Source: an uncultured Porphyromonadaceae bacterium
GTDB lineage: Bacteria > Bacteroidota > Bacteroidia > Bacteroidales > Muribaculaceae
Length of the DNA stretch: 64,000 nt
Direction of reading: 5' to 3'
NCBI GenBank assembly: GCA_947175605.1
Contig: CAMWNH010000001.1
Span: forward strand, 62,001 to 126,000
The stretch's first letter is position 1; each line of letters begins with the position of its first letter. A program made the position numbers and the translations under genes. The notes beneath the pieces were generated by a model. The model made no database searches and was not told the DNA's origin. It saw nothing but the letters and a program-made list of their open reading frames with translations. Of the stretch, positions 1 to 8,014 are shown one piece after another.

Positions 1-1
1 T

Positions 2-328
2 GACTGGTTGGCAGAGAAAGCTCTCGGCTTGCGCATTTTCGCCGATGAGGCGGGAGTGATGAATCGATCGGTGCTTGATGTTGGAGGCGAGATTATGGCC
101 GTGAGCCAGTTTACGCTCACTGCTTCGACGAAAAAGGGGCGGCGTCCAAGTTATATCCGTGCCGCCGGACCCGGAGAGGCCCGGCCGATATATGAGTATT
201 TTTGCGAGCTACTGGATCGGGCACTCCCTGCTCCGTGCGCAAGAGGAGTGTTCGGTGCGGACATGCAGATTTCATTCACAAATGACGGTCCGGTGACTAT
301 TATCATCGATTCAAGGCTCCGCGAATAG
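2..328 (+). CDS. dtd: D-aminoacyl-tRNA deacylase (3' part)
   Basis: This enzyme removes D-amino acids mischarged onto tRNA (D-Tyr-tRNA and others) and acts in the cytoplasm as a homodimer. The window opens inside the gene: about 108 residues are present, against roughly 145-150 for the family, so about 40 N-terminal residues lie upstream. The two family signatures are visible, SQFTL in the middle and NDGPVTI close to the C-terminus, the latter carrying the Gly-cisPro proofreading element. The FGADM stretch before it is also typical. Reading is open to the first base of the window, so a TTG at position 8 is not the real start. Identity is secure; the missing end is a window artefact. Confidence 0.93.
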   Translation, partial: DWLAEKALGLRIFADEAGVMNRSVLDVGGEIMAVSQFTLTASTKKGRRPSYIRAAGPGEARPIYEYFCELLDRALPAPCARGVFGADMQISFTNDGPVTIIIDSRLRE

Positions 329-488
329 CTGTTTCAGATTTTCTCAACAAACCCCCAAATTTCTATAAACTACTAATTAATAGTGGTTTATGTAAATGTT
401 AAGTCTCTGAGGTTTGCAAATTCACAATTTATCCGAACGGGAGGGCGTAAAATTGGCCTTCTCACAGGGATTGGGGCATTGGTTTAAG

Positions 489-520
489 TTTGCAGAAGTT
501 GAGAGTATTTTGTATCTTTG
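489..520 (+). promoter_or_regulatory. Bacteroidota-type promoter of dnaX
   Basis: TTTG at 489-492 and TATCTTTG at 513-520 are separated by 20 bp, matching the phylum's -33/-7 consensus. Transcription would begin about 45 bases before dnaX. The upstream gap 329-488 holds no other recognisable element. Confidence 0.75.
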
Positions 521-569
521 CGCGTGAGGGCAAGCATCTCACCGGACGCTTTCCTTCTCTTGGATTTTT

Positions 570-2366
570 ATGGAACAATATATAGTATCTGCGCGAAAGT
601 ACAGGCCATCGACTTTTGCTACGGTCGTGGGTCAGCAGGCGCTGACGGAAACGCTGAAGAATGCTATTGCGACCAACAAGCTGGCGCATGCATATCTTTT
701 CTGCGGATCACGTGGCGTGGGCAAAACCTCGTGTGCCCGTATCTTCGCCAAAACAATCAACTGTGAGCACCCGACTCCGGATGGCGAGGCTTGCAACGAG
801 TGCGATTCGTGCCGCCAGTTCAACGAGAACCGTTCGCTCAATATCATCGAGCTTGATGCGGCCTCCAACAACGGCGTGGACGATATTCGTACGCTCATCG
901 ACCAGGTGATGGTGCCTCCCACGCAGGGGCGCTACCGCGTGTTCATCATCGACGAGGTGCACATGCTCTCGTCGGCTGCGTTCAACGCCTTCCTCAAGAC
1001 CCTCGAAGAGCCGCCGGCGCATGCTATTTTCATTCTTGCAACGACCGAGAAGCACAAGATCATTCCCACGATTCTATCCCGCTGTCAGATCTATGACTTC
1101 AGCCGTATCACCATCTCGGATATGGTGAAACATCTTGGTATGGTGGCCGAGAAGGAGGGTGCGACTGCGGAGCCTGCCGCGCTCAATATCATTGCACGCA
1201 AGGCCGACGGCGCCATGCGCGACGCTCTGTCGATTTTCGACCAGGTGCTGGCCTCAAGCCGTGGCAACATCACCTATGCTTCGACTATCGCCAATCTGAA
1301 TGTGCTGGACAACAGCTACTACGAGCGGCTCGTGGATGCCTTCCGTAAGCAGGACGTGTCAGGTGTGCTGCTGATCTACAAGGAAGTGCGCGACAAGGGC
1401 TTCGATTCACTTTTCTTCATAAACGGGCTGGCGCAGTATCTGCGCGACCTGATGGTGGCCTCGGATCCTTCGACCATCGTGCTCCTTGACGCAGCCGACG
1501 AAGTAAAGAAAGCAATGGCTGAACGTGCCCGTGAGCTCAAGCCCGATTTTCTATATCGGGCTATGGACCTGTGCAACGATGCCGATTTCAATTATCGCAC
1601 AGCCTCGAACAAGCAATTGCTCATCGAATTGACACTGATCAAACTGTGCCAACGATTGAGCCCCTCGACCAAGCGTAGCGGACACGTCGGGGGGCATCTG
1701 AAGCCTCTGCCCGCGCCTGATGCCGACCCCCTCGGCCTCGGGGCTCCGGAGGCGTCCGCACCCAAAACCAATGCGGCGATAACACCCGCCGGGCCGCCAC
1801 AGCGCCCGGCGCCCGCTGTGAGCACCGCTCCGCGCGAACCGGTGAATTTGCCGCCTCCCGTGCGCCACAGGCCGCGCACCACCGCCGTGCAGATAGAAAC
1901 CCCGGCGGCCGAGCCGCAAGCGAATTACGGGCCTGCAAATAGCGTCGGATCCACGCAGACACGCGACAATGCCCCGGCGGCTGCCGCAGAAGCGCAGGTA
2001 ATGGCGGCACGATACAGCGATGCGGCATTCCGCGATGCATGGAGCAGATTCATCGAAGCGCATGCTTCCGCCCGCATCCTTACAAGTGCGATGTCTACAG
2101 CAAAACTTGAGCGGGGAGCTGACGAGAAATGGGATGTGACCGTAGACGGCGAGCTCGCTGCCCAGGCTATCCGCGAGGGAATGCCCGAAATTCTGGAGTA
2201 TCTGCAGACCGTGCTCGCCAATTCATCCGTGTCGCTCAACCTGATTGTAAACGGCGGCGAGGAGTCTCCGCAAATGTGGACGGACAGTCAGGTGCTGAGC
2301 CATTGGATGGAGACACAGCCCGAAGTGGCGGAAGTTATTGAAAAATATAAATTAAGACTGTTATGA
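570..2366 (+). CDS. dnaX: DNA polymerase III subunit gamma/tau
   Basis: ATPase of the clamp loader that places the sliding clamp on DNA and couples the polymerases at the replication fork. The 598-residue product has a Walker A GSRGVGKT at about 46-53, four zinc-binding cysteines (C65, C75, C78, C81), a Walker B IIDEVH near 126-131 and the sensor SRC motif. Residues from about 370 are a proline/alanine-rich linker followed by a conserved C-terminal tau-type domain. I looked for an A-rich slippery heptamer that would make a short gamma form and saw none. It has its own promoter and overlaps proB by four bases (ATGA), which suggests translational coupling. Confidence 0.97.
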   Translation: MEQYIVSARKYRPSTFATVVGQQALTETLKNAIATNKLAHAYLFCGSRGVGKTSCARIFAKTINCEHPTPDGEACNECDSCRQFNENRSLNIIELDAASNNGVDDIRTLIDQVMVPPTQGRYRVFIIDEVHMLSSAAFNAFLKTLEEPPAHAIFILATTEKHKIIPTILSRCQIYDFSRITISDMVKHLGMVAEKEGATAEPAALNIIARKADGAMRDALSIFDQVLASSRGNITYASTIANLNVLDNSYYERLVDAFRKQDVSGVLLIYKEVRDKGFDSLFFINGLAQYLRDLMVASDPSTIVLLDAADEVKKAMAERARELKPDFLYRAMDLCNDADFNYRTASNKQLLIELTLIKLCQRLSPSTKRSGHVGGHLKPLPAPDADPLGLGAPEASAPKTNAAITPAGPPQRPAPAVSTAPREPVNLPPPVRHRPRTTAVQIETPAAEPQANYGPANSVGSTQTRDNAPAAAAEAQVMAARYSDAAFRDAWSRFIEAHASARILTSAMSTAKLERGADEKWDVTVDGELAAQAIREGMPEILEYLQTVLANSSVSLNLIVNGGEESPQMWTDSQVLSHWMETQPEVAEVIEKYKLRLL

Positions 2367-3496
2367 GCAATACAGGAGGCGGCATATTCGAGAAGCGTCC
2401 CGAACGCGTGGTGGTGAAAGTTGGAAGCAATGTGCTGACAAGGCCTGACGGCTCGCTGGACGTCACGCGCATGAGTGCGATTGTCGATCAGCTTGCGGCT
2501 CTCCATTCCGCAGGCCTGGAAATCGTGCTTGTTTCCTCGGGAGCCGTGGCAAGCGGTCGCGGCGAATTCAGACGGCGTGGCCTTGCGCCGGCCGATCTGG
2601 ATCAGGTGTCCGCGCGCCAGCTTTTCAGTGCCGTGGGACAGGCCAGGCTCATCAACAGATACTACGAATTTTTCCGCGATCATTCGATAATATGCGGCCA
2701 GATTCTGGCTACGAAAGAAAATCTGGCCACCCGGCGCCACTATCTGAATCAGAAGCACTGCATGGGCGTTATGCTCGGTGCGCGCATAATACCTGTGGTC
2801 AATGAGAACGACACCGTGTCCGTGACCGAACTTATGTTCACGGACAACGACGAACTGTCGGGCCTCATAGCCTCGATGATGGATGCCGATGCACTCATCA
2901 TCCTTAGCAATATCGATGGTCTCTACACCTGTGATCCCGCTCTGCCGGAGGCGCGTCTTATCAGGCGCGTGGGCCGTGGAGAAGATGCGGCCGGAGGGAT
3001 CAGCGACCGTCGTTCGTCGCTCGGACGGGGTGGCATGGCTACAAAATATCGTATTGCCGGACGCGTGGCCGATGAAGGCATCGCCGTGGTAATAGCAAAC
3101 GGCACACGCGACCATATCCTCACCGATCTGCTCGGACTCACGCCCGGCGATGCGCCCTGCACGCTGTTCGAGCCGGCGCCGCGCGAGGCCTCGAGCCTCA
3201 AGCGTTGGATAGCTCATGGCGAAAGTTTCGCCAAGGGTTCCGTCACCGTGAATCAGGGAGCCGCGGAAGCACTGCTGCGCGGAGGTGCGAGCCTCCTGCC
3301 TGTGGGCGTGACGGATGTGGAGGGCGCATTCGAGGCCGGAGACATCATTACGGTGGTGACGGAAGATGGGCGGGTCATAGCCTGCGGACGCGCAGCCATT
3401 GGAGCTGCTGCCGCTGAAAGGGCTCTGGGACGCAAGCGCAACGGCTCGCCCCTGATTCATGCCGATTATCTGTACGTCTACGACAACGGCGAATGA
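2363..3496 (+). CDS. proB: Glutamate 5-kinase
   Basis: Phosphorylates L-glutamate to gamma-glutamyl phosphate, the first step of proline synthesis. The 377 residues show an amino-acid-kinase domain (VVKVGSNVLT near residue 17, VLVSSGAVASG near 54, NENDTV, and the SDRRSSLGRGGM region) followed by a C-terminal PUA domain from about residue 280. That length and layout match the ProB type with PUA. The start overlaps the dnaX stop as ATGA. proA follows after 76 bases on the same strand, so the two enzymes that make glutamate semialdehyde are adjacent; ProB and ProA are known to channel the labile phosphate between them. The dnaX-proB coupling is the unusual part of the context. Confidence 0.97.
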   Translation: MSNTGGGIFEKRPERVVVKVGSNVLTRPDGSLDVTRMSAIVDQLAALHSAGLEIVLVSSGAVASGRGEFRRRGLAPADLDQVSARQLFSAVGQARLINRYYEFFRDHSIICGQILATKENLATRRHYLNQKHCMGVMLGARIIPVVNENDTVSVTELMFTDNDELSGLIASMMDADALIILSNIDGLYTCDPALPEARLIRRVGRGEDAAGGISDRRSSLGRGGMATKYRIAGRVADEGIAVVIANGTRDHILTDLLGLTPGDAPCTLFEPAPREASSLKRWIAHGESFAKGSVTVNQGAAEALLRGGASLLPVGVTDVEGAFEAGDIITVVTEDGRVIACGRAAIGAAAAERALGRKRNGSPLIHADYLYVYDNGE

Positions 3497-3572
3497 ACCG
3501 TTGTCAGTCCAAGAGTGTTTTCATTTATATTGTTTATCGCGTCCGAGTGGACGCCTTTATACGTTTCTGACT

Positions 3573-4886
3573 ATGAATCAAGATAATCACACTACAGAAC
3601 ATGTATATGATTTTGTGAATTCGCGCCTGGCGGCCGAAAAGCTTTCGGAGCTCTCCGACTCTGCAAATGCTGCAACACTATTGGCTGTGGCCGACGCCGT
3701 GGAGAGTCGGGCTGACGAACTTCTGCAGGCTAATGTCGCCGACCTTCAGCGCATGGACTCCTCCGATCCCAAGTACGACCGACTGCTGCTCACCCCCGAT
3801 CGTATAGCCTCAATCGCGGAAGGAATGCGTGCCGTAGCCGCCCTCCCGTCACCCGTCGGTGTTGAGCTTGAGCGCCGCCAGCGCCCCAACGGCATGCTGA
3901 TCCGTAAGGTCACGGCTCCGTTCGGCGTTATAGGCGTGATATATGAGGCTCGCCCCAATGTGAGCTTCGACGTGTTTGCGCTCTGCTTCCGTTCCGGCTC
4001 GGCCGTTGTACTCAAGGGGGGGCATCAGGCTTCTGAAACCAATGCCAAGGCGGTGGAAATCATTCGTAGCGTGCTTTCGGAGCGCGGAGTGGATCCGGAT
4101 GTCGTGCACCTGATGCCCGATGGCCACGAGGCAACGGCAGCTATGTTGCAGGCCCGTGGATTTATAGACCTTATCATTCCCCGCGGAGGCCGCGGCCTCA
4201 TTGATTTCGTACGCGAGAATTCACGCGTGCCTGTCATCGAGACCGGTGCCGGTGTATGTCACACCTACTTCCACTACTCCGGCGATATAGCCACGGGCTC
4301 CTCCATCATACTGAATGCCAAGACACGCCGCGTGAGCGTGTGCAACGCGCTCGACACACTCGTCCTCGACCGGAGCCGTCTGGATGTGCTCCCCGCGCTG
4401 TGCTATGCCCTGGCCGATAAGAAGGTTGAGATTTATGCAGACGAAGAAGCCTACGCGGCTCTCGAAGGCGCATATCCATACCTGCGCAGGGCCACGGATG
4501 AAGACTTCGGCCGCGAGTGGCTCGACTACAAGATGAGCATTCGCACCGTTGAGAATTTCGACGAAGCTATCGACTTCATCAATGCTCACGGATCGCGCCA
4601 CAGCGAGTGTATCGTGGCAGAAAATAAACAGGCGGTGGACGAATTTCAGCGTCGCGTGGACGCAGCCTGCGTCTATGCCAACGTATCCACGGCCTTTACC
4701 GACGGCGGCGAATTCGGTCTCGGAGCCGAAATCGGCATCTCCACGCAGAAGCTCCATGCCCGCGGCCCCATGGGATTAGCCGAAATCGTCACGTATAAGT
4801 ACCTTATCAGCGGTGCCGGACAGATACGACCGGGCACTGTATCACAGCCACAAAGCGTGCAGACTCGAAAAAATTCGGAGAAATAA
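3573..4886 (+). CDS. proA: Gamma-glutamyl phosphate reductase
   Basis: NADPH-dependent reductase that turns gamma-glutamyl phosphate into glutamate semialdehyde, second step of proline synthesis. The 437-residue protein has the aldehyde-dehydrogenase superfamily pattern of ProA: VIYEARPNVSFD, LKGGHQA, LIIPRGG, IETGAGVCH and the catalytic-cysteine segment VCNALDTL. The frame stays open upstream to 3459 inside proB, but the ATG at 3573 gives the usual ProA N-terminus and sits after a short non-coding gap, so I chose it. No promoter is visible between proB and proA, which points to one dnaX-proB-proA transcript. Confidence 0.96.
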   Translation: MNQDNHTTEHVYDFVNSRLAAEKLSELSDSANAATLLAVADAVESRADELLQANVADLQRMDSSDPKYDRLLLTPDRIASIAEGMRAVAALPSPVGVELERRQRPNGMLIRKVTAPFGVIGVIYEARPNVSFDVFALCFRSGSAVVLKGGHQASETNAKAVEIIRSVLSERGVDPDVVHLMPDGHEATAAMLQARGFIDLIIPRGGRGLIDFVRENSRVPVIETGAGVCHTYFHYSGDIATGSSIILNAKTRRVSVCNALDTLVLDRSRLDVLPALCYALADKKVEIYADEEAYAALEGAYPYLRRATDEDFGREWLDYKMSIRTVENFDEAIDFINAHGSRHSECIVAENKQAVDEFQRRVDAACVYANVSTAFTDGGEFGLGAEIGISTQKLHARGPMGLAEIVTYKYLISGAGQIRPGTVSQPQSVQTRKNSEK

Positions 4887-4916
4887 TTGAAATATCAAAA
4901 AAAGTTTGTAACTTTG
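4887..4916 (+). promoter_or_regulatory. Promoter of tRNA-Pro
   Basis: TTG at 4887-4889 and TAACTTTG at 4909-4916, 19 bp apart, lie about 30 bases before the tRNA. The promoter starts directly after the proA stop codon. Confidence 0.75.
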
Positions 4917-4946
4917 CACCTGCATTCGGCCACCGAATAGCCAACT

Positions 4947-5019
4947 CGGGGTGTAGCACAGTTGGCAGCGCGCCACGTTCGGGACGTGGAGGTCGGAAGT
5001 TCGAGTCTTCTCACCCCGA
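4947..5019 (+). tRNA. tRNA-Pro (anticodon CGG)
   Basis: A 73-nt cloverleaf: acceptor arms CGGGGTG (4947-4953) and CACCCCG (5012-5018) with discriminator A at 5019, anticodon stem CCACG/CGTGG with loop TTCGGGA giving anticodon CGG, and a T-loop TTCGAGT. The initial C is typical of bacterial tRNA-Pro. CCA is not encoded. Confidence 0.95.
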
Positions 5020-5028
5020 CAAAACAGG

Positions 5029-5067
5029 ACAACCTTTCAGACCGCTCGGCCTGTGAGGTTGTTTTTA
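5029..5067 (+). terminator. Intrinsic terminator after tRNA-Pro
   Basis: Arms ACAACCT (5029-5035) and AGGTTGT (5056-5062) with an inner CAG/CTG pairing, followed by a T-rich tail. Confidence 0.75.
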
Positions 5068-5167
5068 TTTATTTCCGGGAAGAATTGAATGAAACCCGCC
5101 AACTGATTTAGGGTTATGGAAATAGAAGATACGAATGATGCAATTAAACGAGATATAATATTGATAT

Positions 5168-5461
5168 ATGAACACAATTCATGTTTTAAAACTGGAAGCG
5201 ACAGGCACATTCCACTGCAAAATGGAGGACGGATCTTTTTACGCTCCTTCAAAAATAATAGAAAAGGGGACACAAATATCTATTAATGTCCCTAAGGCTA
5301 TTACCAAAACAACTATCTTTAGCCTACCGGATAAATCTAAATATATTGACGATATTATCTCCCAGTTCCACGAAAATAAACTAATGATTTCCAAAAATCA
5401 ATTAGCGTCGGGCTACTGGAAGGTAATAGAAGATCTTGACAACACTGACAGTTCTAAGTAA
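5168..5461 (+). CDS. Small AT-rich protein of unknown function
   Basis: A 97-residue product I do not recognise. It begins MNTIHVLKLEATG, has no signal peptide or membrane segment, and is rich in Lys, Ile and Ser with a C-terminal stretch SGYWKVIEDLD. Base composition is strikingly AT-rich compared with the flanking genes, and it lies about 150 bases behind tRNA-Pro, a common integration position; recent acquisition is therefore plausible but unproven. An overlapping 56-codon frame (5116-5286) starts upstream in another phase. I preferred the longer frame because its amino-acid composition looks like a real soluble protein. No promoter of the phylum consensus is visible before it. Confidence 0.5.
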   Translation: MNTIHVLKLEATGTFHCKMEDGSFYAPSKIIEKGTQISINVPKAITKTTIFSLPDKSKYIDDIISQFHENKLMISKNQLASGYWKVIEDLDNTDSSK

Positions 5462-5572
5462 GCTCTGAAAAAGTTGTTTCTCGCACCGCAAAAGGATTGA
5501 AAAAATAGTTGTATTTTTTTATATTTCAGGGTTTTTATCTTTCGTTGTCTGTCGGGGTGGGGGATTTGTGTG

Positions 5573-5580
5573 TATTTTTG
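5573..5580 (+). promoter_or_regulatory. Possible -7 element before the secreted protein gene
   Basis: TATTTTTG matches TAnnTTTG and ends 23 bases before the ATG at 5604. The nearest TTG (5545-5547) is 25 bp away, longer than usual, so the call is tentative. Confidence 0.4.
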
Positions 5581-5603
5581 CGGCATAATTCTAATCCTCT
5601 GTT

Positions 5604-6896
5604 ATGCCTGTGTTTCGTTTTGTCGCTTTGTTTTTGTCTGCCTTGTGTGGTGTCGTGGCCTGGGGGCGCTCGGTGGTGGTGGCGGATGCGGAGACTCACG
5701 AGCCTCTGCCGGGGGCTTCGATTTTCGACTGCCGCGGGCGAGCCCTGGGCGTGAGCAATCAGCGGGGGCGTTCGCCACTGGTGGATGAGGCTGATTTCCC
5801 GCTTACGGTGCGATATATCGGCTACCGGGAGCGCAGGGAGGCGCGCCCCGGGGTGGATACTATTTTCCTGACGGCTACCGTGGCGGAGCTGCCGGAGCTG
5901 GTGATCGAATCGCGCCGCCAGCGCGTACTGCACATTCTGGGATATGTGCGCGAATATTCCACGCTGGCCACTTACGGCGACACTGTGTCGCTTTTCCGCG
6001 AGAAGATGGTGGACTATATGATTCCTACGGATGCGAAAAGCAAGTTCCGGGGCTGGACGAGCCCGCGGGTGCTGGCAAGCAAGTCGTACTACCGCTTCAC
6101 CAACTCGGCGGGGCTGGACAGCGTGAGCTCCGAGAGCTACAATCATTTTTCGTGGTCGGACTGGGTTGGGGTGGTGCGCGAGGCTGCTATTCCGCCACGG
6201 CTGCGTGCCGCGGAGGCGGCCTCCGATACTGTTCACGGCAAGTACAGCGCGGCGGAGATCTGGACGCGCACGCCCGAGCGCATTGCCGTGGAGGTGGATG
6301 TGTTGGCGGACACGGCGGCCTGGCGATGGGTGCCGAATCTGGCGGGCCTCTTCCGTCGCGATCTGGATTTCGACAGCTTCCGTCTGCATCTCAATTACGA
6401 AAGTCTGCCGGGTGCAACGCTCTCGGCCGAAGACATCAGCGGCTATTCGTTCAATATCGAATCCCGGGGCCGCGGCCATGATATATTTTGTTTCCATCGC
6501 GATGACGAGCCATATTTCGTGAATACATACGCTGAGGTGCACGTGCTCGACAAGGAATATATCACGCCCGCCGAGGCGCGCCGCTGGCAGAGCCGCAAGC
6601 TGCAGGAGATGGAGCTCGACATCCTCCGCCCGGCGGATATGGAAGCACTCGACCCGGCCGTGGAGGAGCTTATAGCGCGTGTCGAGGGCATCGACCGCGA
6701 GGCCGTGCGACTCGCCCGCGTTCCTGACGCGCGCCTGGGTGGCATAGACCTCTACGCCCGTAACCGCAATTTCAATATCGGCGTCCGCGCCCTGAATATG
6801 CTCAAGTATCTCACGGGCATTTCGGCTATCGCCAGCCGTAGGAACGACAACCGCACGTGGCGCGAATTCCGCGGCCGCGTGCGCAAAATCAGATAG
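5604..6896 (+). CDS. Secreted carboxypeptidase-regulatory-like domain protein
   Basis: A 430-residue exported protein of the large Bacteroidota group that starts with a signal peptide (about residues 1-21) followed by a CarboxypepD_reg-like beta-sandwich: VVVADAETHEPLPGASIF, then LPLTVRYIGY-type strands and an ELPELVIESRR exit segment. This N-terminal module is shared with TonB receptors, but the rest (about residues 110-430) has no plug or barrel signature and resembles uncharacterised periplasmic or surface proteins of gut Bacteroidales. It stands alone between the AT-rich gene and nadA. Function unknown; the domain assignment is from sequence pattern only. Confidence 0.75.
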   Translation: MPVFRFVALFLSALCGVVAWGRSVVVADAETHEPLPGASIFDCRGRALGVSNQRGRSPLVDEADFPLTVRYIGYRERREARPGVDTIFLTATVAELPELVIESRRQRVLHILGYVREYSTLATYGDTVSLFREKMVDYMIPTDAKSKFRGWTSPRVLASKSYYRFTNSAGLDSVSSESYNHFSWSDWVGVVREAAIPPRLRAAEAASDTVHGKYSAAEIWTRTPERIAVEVDVLADTAAWRWVPNLAGLFRRDLDFDSFRLHLNYESLPGATLSAEDISGYSFNIESRGRGHDIFCFHRDDEPYFVNTYAEVHVLDKEYITPAEARRWQSRKLQEMELDILRPADMEALDPAVEELIARVEGIDREAVRLARVPDARLGGIDLYARNRNFNIGVRALNMLKYLTGISAIASRRNDNRTWREFRGRVRKIR

Positions 6897-6911
6897 CTCC
6901 GCGGGCAGTGC

Positions 6912-6942
6912 TTGTCGGTTTGAAGGATAATTTGTACCTTTG
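6912..6942 (+). promoter_or_regulatory. Promoter of nadA
   Basis: TTG at 6912-6914 and TACCTTTG at 6935-6942, 20 bp apart, 47 bases before the nadA ATG. Confidence 0.7.
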
Positions 6943-6989
6943 TAGGTTAGAATCCACAATTATCGTTTAACCTGACTTGACAGAGCTTT

Positions 6990-7970
6990 ATGAGCAGTGA
7001 AAAGTGCGGGCGCGAGTCCCGCGAAGCGTTGATAGAGGAAATTCGCCGTCTGAAGAAGGAGAAGGGGGCCGTGGTGCTCGCTCACTACTACACCGAGGGC
7101 GATGTGCAGGACCTGGCGGACATCATAGGCGATTCGCTGGCGCTGGCGCGCAAGGCTGCCGAGCTGGGTCCGGAGGTCAAGACGGTAGTGATGTGCGGCG
7201 TACACTTCATGGGCGAGACCGTGAAGGTGCTCTGCCCCGACAAGACTGTCCTCATGCCCGACCTCTCGGCCGGCTGCTCGCTGGCCGACAGCTGTCCCGC
7301 CGACGAGTTTGAGGCCTTCATCAAGGCTCATCCGGGCTATACGGTCATTTCGTATGTCAATACCTCGCTGGGCGTCAAGGCCCTGAGTGATGTGCTCGTA
7401 ACGTCGGGCAACGCTCGCAAGGTGGTGGATTCCTTCCCCAAGGACGAGAAGATAATCTTCGGTCCCGACCGCAATCTGGGAGCCTACCTCAACGCCGAGC
7501 TGGGCCGCGACATGCTGCTGTGGGATGGCGCCTGCCATGTGCACGAGCGCTTCTCGGCCGAGGGCATACGCGCCCTCAAGGCCCTGCACCCCGATGCGCC
7601 CGTATTGGTGCATCCCGAGTGCAAGAGGCCTGTCGTACTGCTGGCCGATAAGGTTGGTTCCACGGCTGCACTGCTCGATTTCGCGCGCAAGTCGGATGCC
7701 CGCAAATTCATCGTGGCCACGGAAAGCGGCATTCTCCACGAGATGCGCAAGTCCTGTCCAGAAAAAGAATTCATCGCCGCGCCCCCGGCCACGGGCGAGG
7801 GCGGCGAAGGCGCGCCCGGCTGCGGATGCAACGACTGCGCTTACATGAAACTGAACACCCTGCGCGCCCTGCGCAACTGTCTCCGCGACGGCCGTCCGCA
7901 AATCGAGATCGATCCCGAACTGGCCCGGGGCGCACTCCGCTCCATCGACAGGATGCTGGCGCTTTCCTAA
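6990..7970 (+). CDS. nadA: Quinolinate synthase
   Basis: 4Fe-4S enzyme that condenses iminoaspartate with dihydroxyacetone phosphate to quinolinate in de novo NAD synthesis. The 326-residue product has the NadA hallmarks: [17 protein letters not shown] near the start, [23 protein letters not shown], and the C-terminal [15 protein letters not shown] that holds cluster cysteines. Its partner nadB (L-aspartate oxidase) is about 24 kb away on the other strand, so the usual nadA-nadB adjacency is broken here. It has its own promoter, and leuS follows 44 bases after its stop, possibly co-transcribed. Confidence 0.96.
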   Translation: MSSEKCGRESREALIEEIRRLKKEKGAVVLAHYYTEGDVQDLADIIGDSLALARKAAELGPEVKTVVMCGVHFMGETVKVLCPDKTVLMPDLSAGCSLADSCPADEFEAFIKAHPGYTVISYVNTSLGVKALSDVLVTSGNARKVVDSFPKDEKIIFGPDRNLGAYLNAELGRDMLLWDGACHVHERFSAEGIRALKALHPDAPVLVHPECKRPVVLLADKVGSTAALLDFARKSDARKFIVATESGILHEMRKSCPEKEFIAAPPATGEGGEGAPGCGCNDCAYMKLNTLRALRNCLRDGRPQIEIDPELARGALRSIDRMLALS

Positions 7971-8014
7971 GCTTCAGGCATCGTCCGCAAAATCTGATAA
8001 AATCATCATTCACA

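Noticed and set aside
570-2366. Programmed frameshift in dnaX making a separate gamma subunit
   Set aside because: No A-rich slippery heptamer or downstream stem was seen near the domain III/IV border.
2288-3460. Long minus-strand frame opposite proB
   Set aside because: ProB is complete on the plus strand; the antisense frame has no domain or promoter.
5116-5286. 56-codon frame overlapping the AT-rich orphan gene
   Set aside because: Shorter and lower quality than the 97-residue frame in the other phase; mentioned only as an alternative.
5535-6959. 474-codon minus-strand open frame opposite the carboxypeptidase-regulatory-domain gene
   Set aside because: Composition (His/Arg/Ala-rich) is typical of an antisense shadow; the plus-strand gene has a signal peptide and a known domain.
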